Shown one piece after another: positions 53,282-61,332 of a stretch of DNA of 64,000 nt. The notes under the pieces were generated by a model, which saw only the letters and a list, made by a program, of their open reading frames with translations, did not search any database and was not told the DNA's origin. The position numbers were made by a program, and so were the translations under genes. The stretch covers positions 3,662,074 to 3,726,073 of the forward strand of contig FN543093.2 of assembly GCA_000027065.2 (NCBI GenBank). Reading direction: 5' to 3'. The DNA is from Cronobacter turicensis z3032 (GTDB lineage: Bacteria > Pseudomonadota > Gammaproteobacteria > Enterobacterales > Enterobacteriaceae). Within the stretch, counting starts at the first letter, position 1. Every line of letters starts with the position of its first letter.

Positions 53282-54646
53282 TTAAATAAGGAAATTGCTC
53301 AGCACCAGCAGGGAGAGCGAGACGTTAATCGCGCCGCCGATGCGGGTGGCAATCTGAGCGAAAGGCATTAAGGTCATGCGGTTGCCCGCAGTAAGAATGG
53401 CGACGTCGCCAGTACCGCCCTGCCCGCTCTGGCAACAGGAGACGATGGCCACATCAATCGGATGCATGCCGATTTTCTTGCCGACGAAAAAGCCCGTCGC
53501 CACCAGCGCCGACACGGTGCTGACAATCACCAGCAGGTTGTTGAGCGTAAAGGCGTGCATCAGCTCTTCCCACGGGGTGATCGCCACGCCGACGGCGAAG
53601 AGGATCGGGTAGGTGACTGAGATCTGGAAGAATTTGTAGACCACCTGCGAGCCTTCCAGCAGGCGCGGAGAAACGCCATGCGCCAGCTTGATAAAGACCG
53701 CGATAAACAGCATGCCAACCGGCGCAGGCAGGCCAGTCAGTTTATGGCCGAGCATACCGAGCATGTAGAGCAGGACCGCCAGCAGCGCGCCGGAGGCAAT
53801 AGTGGTGACGTCAGCCTTGCCGCTAAAGGCGGTGGCCAGCGTCTGGGTTTGCGGTTTGTCGCCGCGATCCGGCATCAGTTCGCCTTCGCCGGTCAGGTGC
53901 GGGTAGCGTTTGCCAAGCTGATTAAGGCAACCGGCGATGATAATCGCGGTAAGGCTGCCGAGCATAACGATAGGCAGCACGCGGCCCAGCGCCACGCCCT
54001 GATCCATATGCAGCAGCGTCGCGTAACCGATGGAAAGCGGGATCGCCCCTTCGCCCACGCCGCCCGCCATGATAGGCAGGATCAGGAAGAAGAAGATCTG
54101 GAACGGATCCATGCCCAGCGCGATGCCCACGCCCATCCCCACCAGCATGCCGACGATTTCGCCGCACAGCATCGGGAAGAAAATGCGCAGAAAGCCCTGA
54201 ATCAGCGTGGTGCGGTTCATGCTCATGATGCTGCCGACGATAATGCAGCAGATGTAGAGATAGAGAATGTTGGTGGATTTATAGAATTTGGTGGTGGATT
54301 CCACGACCACATCCGGCAGCCAGCCGTAATAGACCAGCGCGGAGGGGATGAAGGTGGCGCAAATCGCCGCCGCGCCCATTTTGCCGACCACCGGCAGGCG
54401 CTTGCCGAACTCGCCGCAGGCGAAGCCGAAGAACGCGAGCGTGGCGACCATCACCACGATATCGCTCGGCAGTTTGCCGCCCAGGCAGTCAATGGCGATA
54501 AGCGCGCCGGAGAGGACAAACAGCGGCAGTGGAATAATCCCGATTTTCCAGGAATCCATGATATGCCACCACTTTTCTTTCAGTGATATTGGCTTCGTAT
54601 CAGACGGGGTGCGGGGTACAACGTAAGAATCATCGGTTGTGCTCAT
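53282..54646 (-). CDS. citS: CitS-type citrate transporter (2-hydroxycarboxylate family)
   Basis: The 454-residue inner-membrane protein belongs to the 2HCT family. Both reentrant-loop signatures are present: GGVGEGAIPLSIGYA and GQGGTGDVAILTA (GGxG motifs). The Arg in ATRIGGAINVSLSLL near the C-terminus corresponds to the substrate-binding Arg of Klebsiella CitS. Gene context (first in the cit operon) supports citrate, probably Na+-coupled; malate or other relatives cannot be excluded. Confidence 0.9.
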   Translation of the reverse strand: MSTTDDSYVVPRTPSDTKPISLKEKWWHIMDSWKIGIIPLPLFVLSGALIAIDCLGGKLPSDIVVMVATLAFFGFACGEFGKRLPVVGKMGAAAICATFIPSALVYYGWLPDVVVESTTKFYKSTNILYLYICCIIVGSIMSMNRTTLIQGFLRIFFPMLCGEIVGMLVGMGVGIALGMDPFQIFFFLILPIMAGGVGEGAIPLSIGYATLLHMDQGVALGRVLPIVMLGSLTAIIIAGCLNQLGKRYPHLTGEGELMPDRGDKPQTQTLATAFSGKADVTTIASGALLAVLLYMLGMLGHKLTGLPAPVGMLFIAVFIKLAHGVSPRLLEGSQVVYKFFQISVTYPILFAVGVAITPWEELMHAFTLNNLLVIVSTVSALVATGFFVGKKIGMHPIDVAIVSCCQSGQGGTGDVAILTAGNRMTLMPFAQIATRIGGAINVSLSLLVLSNFLI

Positions 54647-54981
54647 TGTTATTAAGCTCCGTAGTTATATTTCCCGTTAAGCCTAAAAGAGGTTACCCTT
54701 ACAATTTGTGAGGAAGGCCGAATCAATACCGGTAATTTAATGGCACCTATGGCGTTTATGGTTTTAATTAACACGATGTGATCCACGCATAATTTACAGG
54801 CGTGGTTTTTATGGCGTTTATTCAGCGCGGCCTTTTTTCGGCCTAAAAACGTAACGCGGGTAAACAGTTACCGCCGCGCGCTATGCCATGTGCAGGGGAT
54901 CACAAGTTTCAGGCGCCGTTCCGGTAAGCGCCTGAAAAAATGGTACAGTTCTCTACTGTTTGCATTCCGGCGCGCCAATGA
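54647..54981. promoter_or_regulatory. citS / citA divergent control region
   Basis: A 335-base gap between the divergent citS operon and citAB. It is AT-rich in its left half and contains two copies of ATGGCGTTTAT (54749-54759 and 54811-54821) 62 bases apart, about six helical turns, plus a CRP-like site. The repeats are possible CitB sites by position only. I see no ORF. Confidence 0.6.
54889..54904. promoter_or_regulatory. CRP site in the citS/citA gap
   Basis: TGTGC-AGGGGA-TCACA matches the CRP core TGTGA-N6-TCACA except at one base. In Klebsiella the same type of region is under CRP control, so glucose would repress citrate use. It is 78 bases before the citA start and 242 bases from citS. 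Confidence 0.65.
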
Positions 54982-56619
54982 ATGATGAAGTTTTCCTTTC
55001 GTATTAAGTTATTTATTCATCTCATCATATTCTTCTCCGTATTGTTTACGGCGCTCGGCGTTTATTATTATCTCGACGTCAGCCGCCAGCTTTATCAGGA
55101 GATGAGCAGCCGCGCGAGAATACAGGCGGAAGAGATTTCTCTCATTCCGTCATTACGCGAAGCCGTCAGGCAACGTAATATTCCGGCGATTAATACCTTT
55201 ATGACGGGCATGGCGCGTCACAGCGACGCCAGCTTTATGGTTATTGGCGATGAGAAAGGTCTGCACCTGTTTCATTCTGTCTTTCATGACCGCATCGGCA
55301 CGCCGCTTATCGGCGGCGATAATCAGGAAGTCCTGGAAGGCAAAACCATTACCAGCATTCGCCGGGGCGGGCTTGGGGTGTCGCTGCGCAGCAAAGCGCC
55401 GATTTTTGACGAGCAGGGTAACGTCATCGGCGTTGTCTCGGTCGGCTATCTGACCAGCTATCTCGACACCATTACGCTTGGCAAAGTGGTGAATATCCTG
55501 ATTGGCGCGCTGCTACTGCTGCTGGCGCTGTTTATCTTTTCGTGGTTCTTCACCCGCAGCATTAAAAAACAGATGTTTTTTCTGGAGCCGCGAGAAATCG
55601 GGCTGCTGGTGCGCCAGCAAAAGGCGCTGATGGAATCCATCTACGAAGGCGTTATCGCCATCGACGAACATTCGCGCATCGCGGTGATTAACCGCGCCGC
55701 CAAGCGGCTGCTGGGGCTGAACGTGTCGTCGCGTTCGCTGCGCGGGCAGCCGCTGGAGGCGGTACTGAACCCGGTCTCTTTTTTCTCGCCGCAGGTGATG
55801 CTGGAAAACGACACGCATGATGAGATTTGCGTGTTCAACCATCTGACAGTGATCGCAAGCCGGGTGCGCATTCTGCTGGAAGGCGAGCTGCAGGGCTGGG
55901 TGATTACGTTTCGCGATCGCAAGGATATCGACAGCCTGAGCGTGCAGCTAAGCCAGGTGAAACGCTACGCGGATAACCTGCGCATTCTTCGCCACGAGCA
56001 GTTGAACCGGATGTCGACGCTCGCGGGGCTGCTGCATCTGGGCCATTACGACCAGGCGCTGGGCTATATTCAGGCCCAGACCGAGCATACCCAGGAGCTG
56101 CTCGATTTTATCTCCGGGCGGTTTCGTTCGCCTACCTTATGCGGCCTGCTGATTGGCAAATGCGCCAGAGCGCGGGAGAAAGGCGTGACGCTGTCCTTTG
56201 ATCCGGCCTGCGAAATGGCGCGCGCGTTCCGCGGGCTTGGCGAGGCGGAGCTGATTTCGGTTATCGGCAATCTGCTGGATAACGCCATCGAAGCCACCCA
56301 GCGCGCTGAAGCGCCGCACGATCCGGTCGAGGTATTGATCCGCCTGAATGAGCGAGAGTTGATCATCGAAGTGGCGGATCGCGGTGTGGGGATCGCGCCC
56401 GCGCTTCGCGACAGGATCTTCGAGCCGGGTTTTACCACCAAACGCCGCGGCGATCACGGTATCGGCCTGCATCTTATCGCCAGCTATGTGAAGCTCGCGG
56501 GCGGGACGCTGGAAGTATCAGTGAATACGCCGCGCGGCACGATTTTCTCACTTTTTATTCCTGACGCGCCTGACGTTCGTCCGGCCCAACCGCAGGGAGA
56601 ACCTGATTATGCCACCTGA
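54982..56619 (+). CDS. citA: Sensor histidine kinase CitA (citrate sensor)
   Basis: The 545-residue kinase has TM1 (about residues 8-30), a periplasmic PAS domain, TM2 (about 168-190), a cytoplasmic PAS (YEGVIAIDEHSRIAVIN), the H-box LRHEQLNRMSTLAGLLHL with His338 and the ATPase domain (NLLDNAIEAT, DRGVGI, GDHGIGLHL). Ligand residues match Klebsiella CitA in SLRSKAPI (Arg136, Lys138) and His98; two other ligand positions differ. Two adjacent ATGs are possible starts. It diverges from the cit operon and is overlapped by citB (11 bp). Confidence 0.93.
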   Translation: MMKFSFRIKLFIHLIIFFSVLFTALGVYYYLDVSRQLYQEMSSRARIQAEEISLIPSLREAVRQRNIPAINTFMTGMARHSDASFMVIGDEKGLHLFHSVFHDRIGTPLIGGDNQEVLEGKTITSIRRGGLGVSLRSKAPIFDEQGNVIGVVSVGYLTSYLDTITLGKVVNILIGALLLLLALFIFSWFFTRSIKKQMFFLEPREIGLLVRQQKALMESIYEGVIAIDEHSRIAVINRAAKRLLGLNVSSRSLRGQPLEAVLNPVSFFSPQVMLENDTHDEICVFNHLTVIASRVRILLEGELQGWVITFRDRKDIDSLSVQLSQVKRYADNLRILRHEQLNRMSTLAGLLHLGHYDQALGYIQAQTEHTQELLDFISGRFRSPTLCGLLIGKCARAREKGVTLSFDPACEMARAFRGLGEAELISVIGNLLDNAIEATQRAEAPHDPVEVLIRLNERELIIEVADRGVGIAPALRDRIFEPGFTTKRRGDHGIGLHLIASYVKLAGGTLEVSVNTPRGTIFSLFIPDAPDVRPAQPQGEPDYAT

Positions 56620-57307
56620 GATGACCGACGTACTGATTGTGGAAGATGAAAACCAGCTGGCGGCGCTGCACGCCGAAATGGTGAAGCAGCACCCGTATTT
56701 GCGGCTGGTGGGCATGGCGGCGACGCTCGCCGACGCCGAGCGGCAGATCCGCGACAAGCGCCCACATCTGGTGTTGCTGGATAATTATCTGCCGGACGGC
56801 AAAGGCATTACGCTGACGGAGAGCCTGACGCTCAAGAACAGCGCCTGTTCGGTCATTTTCATTACCGCCGCGAGCGACATGGACACCTGTAGCCAGGCTA
56901 TCCGCAACGGCGCGTTCGATTATCTGTTAAAGCCAGTGTCGTGGAAGCGCCTGAACCACTCGCTGGAGCGCTTTGTGCAGTTTCGCGAGCAGCAGCGGGT
57001 GTGGAAGATTGTGGATCAGCAGAATGTGGATTCGCTGTATCAGTTGCAGGCGCGTAGCTTCCGGCCAGACTCCGGCGCAAAGGGGATTGAGGAGAGTACG
57101 CTGACGCTGGTGCAGCGGCTGTTTGTAGACAGCCGCGAGCAGATTTTTTCAGTTGATGACGTGGTGAGCGCGACGGGCCTAAGCAAAACCACCACGCGAC
57201 GGTATCTGGAGCACTGCGTGGAGAGCGGGTTTCTGACGGTGGAGATGTTATACGGCAAGATTGGGCACCCGCGGCGGCTGTACCGCCGGGCGGATGGAGA
57301 AGCGTGA
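56609..57307 (+). CDS. citB: Response regulator CitB
   Basis: The 232-residue protein has a receiver domain (DVLIVEDENQL; phospho-acceptor Asp58 in VLLDNYLPDGKG; Thr in FITAASD; Lys in YLLKPVSW) and a C-terminal HTH of the CitB/DcuR type (GLSKTTTRRYLEHCVESGFL). It overlaps citA, so the pair is cotranslated. It should activate the citS-citG operon under anaerobic citrate growth. An alternative start is Met5 (56621). Confidence 0.94.
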   Translation: MPPEMTDVLIVEDENQLAALHAEMVKQHPYLRLVGMAATLADAERQIRDKRPHLVLLDNYLPDGKGITLTESLTLKNSACSVIFITAASDMDTCSQAIRNGAFDYLLKPVSWKRLNHSLERFVQFREQQRVWKIVDQQNVDSLYQLQARSFRPDSGAKGIEESTLTLVQRLFVDSREQIFSVDDVVSATGLSKTTTRRYLEHCVESGFLTVEMLYGKIGHPRRLYRRADGEA

Positions 57308-57356
57308 TTTTTGGTTTTTTATGGCAGGTATGGTTTTTCGGCGGGGCCGGTTTTAT

Positions 57357-57385
57357 GGCGGGTGCGCTGCGCTTACCCGCCCTAC
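57357..57385 (-). repeat. REP-like palindromic element C1
   Basis: GGCGGGTGCGCTGCGCTTAC then CCGCCCTAC, minus orientation, after citB. It forms an inverted pair with C2. Confidence 0.75.
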
Positions 57386-57404
57386 GTAAAACGACGCCCT
57401 GATT

Positions 57405-57433
57405 GTAGGGCGGGTAAGCAACGCGCACCCGCC
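57405..57433 (+). repeat. REP-like palindromic element C2
   Basis: GTAGGGCGGGTAAGCAACGC then GCACCCGCC, one centre variation from the consensus. With C1 it sits between the convergent citB and speC genes and may stop or stabilise both transcripts. Confidence 0.75.
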
Positions 57434-57463
57434 ATCCCATAACGCGCCCCGTCCAATAACGCC

Positions 57464-59602
57464 TTACGCCCGCAACATATACCCGTACAACCGCTTAATG
57501 CCGTCCGGGTCGGTCTGGCTGTAAACGCCCTGCAACTCCGGCGAAAAACCCGGTAACAGGTTCACGCCCTCTTCCAGCGCCAGGAAATAACGCAACGCCG
57601 CGCCGCCCCATACTTCGCCTGGCACCACGCACAACACGCCCGGCGGATACGGCAGCGCGCCTTCCGCCGCCACGCGCCCTTCGGCCTCGCTCAGACGCAC
57701 CAGCTCCACGTTGCCGCGAATGTATTCGATATTCGCCTGTTGCGGGTTCATCACCGCCTGCGGCAGCTCCGCTTTACGGAACATCGCGCGCTGCAACGCC
57801 TTGACGTCAAAACTCACGTACAGGTTATGCATCTCCTGACAGAGCTGGCGCAGCGTGTAGCCTTTATAGCGCACCGGGTATTTCTGGCAAATCGTCGGCA
57901 ACACGTCGGCAAGCGGCGTGTCGTCTTCAATATGCTGCTCGAAGCGCGCCAGCATCGCGACCAGATGCGCCATCTTCTGCGCGCTTTCGGCGGGTGTGAG
58001 CAAAAACAGGATCGAGTTAAGATCCGCTTTTTCCGGCACGATGCCGTTTTCTCGCAGGTAATTGGCAAGGATCGCCGCCGGGACGCCGAAATCGCTGTAC
58101 TCGCCAGTTTCGGCATCGATACCGGGCGTGGTGAGTAGCAGCTTGCACGGGTCCACAAAATATTGCTCGCGCGCGTAACCGGCGAAACCGTGCCACGCCG
58201 CGCCCGGCTCAAAGCTGAAAAAGCGTCGCTCGCGGGCAATCGCGTCTGTCGGATGATCCTGCCATGGCCGCCCCGCCACCGTATCCGGGATAAACGGTTT
58301 GATCATCCGGCAGTTGGCGATGATCGCCTTACGCGCCTCGATCCCAAGCGCCACGCACTCGGCCCACAGCCGCTTGCCGCTCTCCCCTTCGTGGATTTTG
58401 GCGTTCACATCCAGCGCCGCGAACAGCGGATAAAACGGGCTTGTCGAGGCGTGTAGCATAAAGGCGTTATTGAGCCGCTTGTGCGGGCAAAAACGCGCCT
58501 GACCGCGGATATGGTTATCTTTTTTGTGGATCTGCGACGTCTGCGAGAACCCGGCCTGCTGTTTATGTACGGACTGCGTGACGAAAATCCCCGGATCGTT
58601 TTCATTGAGATCCAGCAGCAGCGGCGAGCAGTCGGCCATCATCGGGATAAACTGTTCGTAGCCGACCCACGCGGAATCAAACAGGATGTAGTCGCAGAGG
58701 TGGCCGATTTTATCCACCACCTGACGGGCGTTATAGACGGTGCCGTCGTAAGTGCCGAGCTGGATCACCGCCAGACGGAACGGACGCGCCTCCTGCGCGC
58801 GCGACGGCGCCACTTCGGCAATCAGCTCACGCAAATACGCTTCGTCGAAACAGCGCTCGTCGATCCCGCCGATAAACCCGAACGGGTTACGCGCCGCTTC
58901 GAGATAGACCGGCGTGGCGCCGGCCTGGATCAGCGCCCCGTGATGGTTCGATTTATGGTTATTACGATCGAACAGCACCAGATCGCCCTGCGTCAGCAGC
59001 GCGTTGGTCACGACTTTATTGGCCGCCGACGTGCCGTTCAGCACGAAATAGGTTTTATCGGCGTGAAACACTTTCGCGGCAAATTTCTGCGCGTGTTTGG
59101 CGGAGCCTTCGTGGATCAGCAAATCGCCCAGTTTGACGTCGGCGTTGCACATATCGGCGCGAAACACGTTTTCACCAAAGAAATCATAAAACTGCCTGCC
59201 CGCCGGGTGCTTTTTAAAGAACTCGCCGTGCTGGTGGCCAGGGCACGCGAAGGTGCTGTTCTGCATCTCCACATACTGTGTGAGCGTGTCGAAAAACGGC
59301 GGCAGCAGATTTTCTTCATACGCGAGTGCGGCGGTTTCAAGCGCCAGGAACTCTTGCGACGTTCCCGTGAGCGTGCCGCTGACCGGCGCGTCGCAGCTTT
59401 CGCCGTTCTGAAGATACACAAAAACCGGCAGGTTAAACCCGGTGCGCTTAAGCAGCGCGAGAATGCCGCTGCGCGTATCGGCCACAGAGAGCACCACGGC
59501 GGCCACGTCGGTAAAGTCGGTGCCATCGAGCCCCACCACATCGCGGGACGTCGAAAGCAGAGGAGCCACGGCGTGGCTGGCGGCAATTTTTAACGATTTC
59601 AT
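57464..59602 (-). CDS. speC: Constitutive ornithine decarboxylase SpeC
   Basis: SpeC decarboxylates ornithine to putrescine. The 712-residue PLP enzyme matches E. coli SpeC (711) over its length: an N-terminal wing domain, STFACPGHQHGEFFKKHPAG, FDSAWVGYEQF, and the PLP Lys in TQSVHKQQAGFSQTSQ. Start MKSLKIAASH (ATG 59600-59602) corresponds to E. coli MKSMNIAASS. The inducible form SpeF normally has PotE beside it; no such gene is here, supporting SpeC. Confidence 0.96.
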   Translation of the reverse strand: MKSLKIAASHAVAPLLSTSRDVVGLDGTDFTDVAAVVLSVADTRSGILALLKRTGFNLPVFVYLQNGESCDAPVSGTLTGTSQEFLALETAALAYEENLLPPFFDTLTQYVEMQNSTFACPGHQHGEFFKKHPAGRQFYDFFGENVFRADMCNADVKLGDLLIHEGSAKHAQKFAAKVFHADKTYFVLNGTSAANKVVTNALLTQGDLVLFDRNNHKSNHHGALIQAGATPVYLEAARNPFGFIGGIDERCFDEAYLRELIAEVAPSRAQEARPFRLAVIQLGTYDGTVYNARQVVDKIGHLCDYILFDSAWVGYEQFIPMMADCSPLLLDLNENDPGIFVTQSVHKQQAGFSQTSQIHKKDNHIRGQARFCPHKRLNNAFMLHASTSPFYPLFAALDVNAKIHEGESGKRLWAECVALGIEARKAIIANCRMIKPFIPDTVAGRPWQDHPTDAIARERRFFSFEPGAAWHGFAGYAREQYFVDPCKLLLTTPGIDAETGEYSDFGVPAAILANYLRENGIVPEKADLNSILFLLTPAESAQKMAHLVAMLARFEQHIEDDTPLADVLPTICQKYPVRYKGYTLRQLCQEMHNLYVSFDVKALQRAMFRKAELPQAVMNPQQANIEYIRGNVELVRLSEAEGRVAAEGALPYPPGVLCVVPGEVWGGAALRYFLALEEGVNLLPGFSPELQGVYSQTDPDGIKRLYGYMLRA

Positions 59603-60148
59603 AAGCACAAAAACCCTGAGTGTCGGTGTAAGCGCCTTCGGGCACGGCAACGGGACGGTATCCCGGCGAAACGATGATGGCCTGACTGGTTACCAGCTCC
59701 GACCGCGAGACATCAGTAAAAGCAGAACGCGCCTGGTTTTACTGTTGTCCGGCAGTGAGCGTACGGTGGCCTCACCGCATGGTGGGCATGGGGAAGTATG
59801 GCGGACAGACATGACGGGCGCGCGGCATTGTGCAATGTCGCGAAGAAATGACGGCTGATAGCAAACGCGCGGTCATAGCGGCATACCCTGTCTGGTGGAG
59901 AAAAGTCGCGCAATCATGTCACCTTACGCCGCGCGGGGCAAGGCAGCGCGGAGAGAATATCGCTTTTTTAAGCATGATTTTAATCCGCTCGTTTTTTATC
60001 ATTTTGATTATTATGAGATTAAATAAACCGTTAAAATAAGTAAGCATAAGACACGCATAAAAATGCCTTTATCAGGCGCGCTTTTCTCCACCTGACATCG
60101 GGCTTATGCTGACCCCCATCGCGACACAGACTTAAGCAGGAGCACAAT
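59603..60148. other. speC-yqgA intergenic region
   Basis: A 546-base gap; in E. coli nupG lies between mltC and speC, not here. The half next to speC is GC-rich, and 59960-60070 is AT-rich and probably holds the yqgA promoter. Short open frames are unconvincing. I see no RNA gene. Confidence 0.55.
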
Positions 60149-60868
60149 GTGGTAACCGGACCTTTTATCAATGCGGCGGCAGTGCTGCTGGGCGGATTGC
60201 TTGGCGCGGCGTTAAGCCAGCGGCTTCCCGAGCGGCTGCGCAGTTCGATGCCCTCCATTTTCGGGCTGGCGTCGCTCGGTATTGGCATTTTGCTGGTAGT
60301 GAAGTGTGTGAACCTGCCGGTGATGGTGCTCTCGATGCTGCTCGGCGCGCTGATTGGCGAGCTTTGCTACATCGAAAAAGGGATCGTGAATCTGGTGCAT
60401 GGCCTGAACGGCGTGGCGCGCCGGTTACGGCCCGGTAAAAACGCGCGGCCCGCGCAGGATAATTTCGTCCAGAGTTTTGTGGCGATCATCGTGCTGTTTT
60501 GCGCGAGCGGAACCGGCATTTTTGGGGCGATGCGCGAAGGCATGACCGGCGATAACAGCCTGCTTATCGCCAAGGCGTTTCTTGATTTTTTTACCGCCAC
60601 GATTTTCGCCACGACGCTTGGCGCCGCCGTCGCGGCGATCTCCATCCCGATGCTGCTCATCCAGCTAACGCTCGCCGCCGGCGCGGTATTTATCCTGCCG
60701 CTGACGACGCCCGCGATGATGGGCGATTTCACCGCGACGGGCGGTCTGTTGTTGCTGGCGACGGGCCTGCGCATCTGCGGCATCAAGATGTTTGCGGTGG
60801 TCAATCTGTTACCTGCGCTGTTGATTTCTATGCCCCTTTCAGCGCTCTGGACGCGTTTCTTCGCGTAA
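60149..60868 (+). CDS. yqgA: YqgA, DUF554 membrane protein
   Basis: The 239-residue protein has about seven hydrophobic segments and the DUF554 pattern: GPFINAAAVLLGGLLGA, ASLGIGILLVVKC, FVAIIVLFCASGTGIFGAM and GGLLLLATGLRICGIK. It starts with GTG at 60149 (AGGAG at about 60138-60142); an ATG two bases earlier opens a frame that stops immediately. Function is unknown. Position between speC and pheV is as in E. coli. Confidence 0.93.
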   Translation: MVTGPFINAAAVLLGGLLGAALSQRLPERLRSSMPSIFGLASLGIGILLVVKCVNLPVMVLSMLLGALIGELCYIEKGIVNLVHGLNGVARRLRPGKNARPAQDNFVQSFVAIIVLFCASGTGIFGAMREGMTGDNSLLIAKAFLDFFTATIFATTLGAAVAAISIPMLLIQLTLAAGAVFILPLTTPAMMGDFTATGGLLLLATGLRICGIKMFAVVNLLPALLISMPLSALWTRFFA

Positions 60869-60941
60869 CGCGGTGAAATGACTATTTCGCAAACAAAGTG
60901 GCGCAGGAATGGGCGGATGGCGCAGAATTCGCGGAATTTCG

Positions 60942-60970
60942 TTGACGTCGAAAGGTGAATCGGGTTTAAT
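60942..60970 (+). promoter_or_regulatory. pheV promoter
   Basis: TTGACG (60942-60947) and TTTAAT (60965-60970) are spaced by exactly 17 bases and followed by the GC-rich discriminator GCGCCCCG, as expected for a stringently controlled tRNA promoter. Confidence 0.85.
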
Positions 60971-60980
60971 GCGCCCCGTT

Positions 60981-61056
60981 GCCCGGATAGCTCAGTCGGT
61001 AGAGCAGGGGATTGAAAATCCCCGTGTCCTTGGTTCGATTCCGAGTCCGGGCACCA
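60981..61056 (+). tRNA. pheV: tRNA-Phe (GAA), pheV position
   Basis: A 76-nt cloverleaf with acceptor GCCCGGA / TCCGGGC, encoded CCA end and anticodon GAA in GGGATTGAAAATCCC. Location after yqgA equals pheV in E. coli, a well-known island integration site. T6SS-type accessory genes follow here. Confidence 0.97.
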
Positions 61057-61067
61057 TTCATTTAAAG

Positions 61068-61091
61068 AACCCGCCCACAAGGCGGGTTTTT
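61068..61091 (+). terminator. Intrinsic terminator of pheV
   Basis: AACCCGCC (61068-61075) and GGCGGGTT (61081-61088) pair around CACAA, followed by TTT. Confidence 0.9.
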
Positions 61092-61209
61092 GCTTTTGGC
61101 GAGCCGGACTCTTCATCGAACTGCGTTCGATTCACTCGTCGCATCCCTGCGACTCGCCCTGCGGGCAGCGCGGTGCGCTGTGCAAAAACGCTCCCGGCGT
61201 TTTTGTCCG

Positions 61210-61258
61210 GTCCGGGCACCACTCATTTAAAGAACCCAGCCTATGGCTGGGTTTTTGC
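61210..61258 (+). repeat. Duplicate of the pheV 3' end and terminator
   Basis: GTCCGGGCACCA (61210-61221) repeats the last 12 bases of pheV. After one changed position, TCATTTAAAGAACCC is also repeated, followed by a terminator with a different stem (AACCCAGCC / GGCTGGGTT) but the same GGGTTTTTGCTTTT end. The offset from the original is 165 bases. It could be an attachment-site-like footprint or an rtT-type tRNA tail repeat. Confidence 0.75.
61233..61258 (+). terminator. Second terminator, in the duplicated pheV tail
   Basis: A 9-bp stem with loop TAT and a T-run. It would catch read-through from pheV or transcripts arriving across the duplicate. Confidence 0.8.
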
Positions 61259-61332
61259 TTTTTGGGAAAATGACTCTCCCGCGAACACGTTCGATGATTC
61301 GCTGTATGAGGTTTAAGGGTTCGGCAAATTGC

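Noticed and set aside
53678..54586. 302-codon open frame opposite citS
   Set aside because: Shadow of a membrane transporter, His/Asp/Gln-rich, without a ribosome site or motifs.
61084..61209. Possible second tRNA between the two pheV tails
   Set aside because: Only the 3' tail is duplicated; no matching 5' acceptor, D arm or anticodon arm can be folded in the intervening bases.
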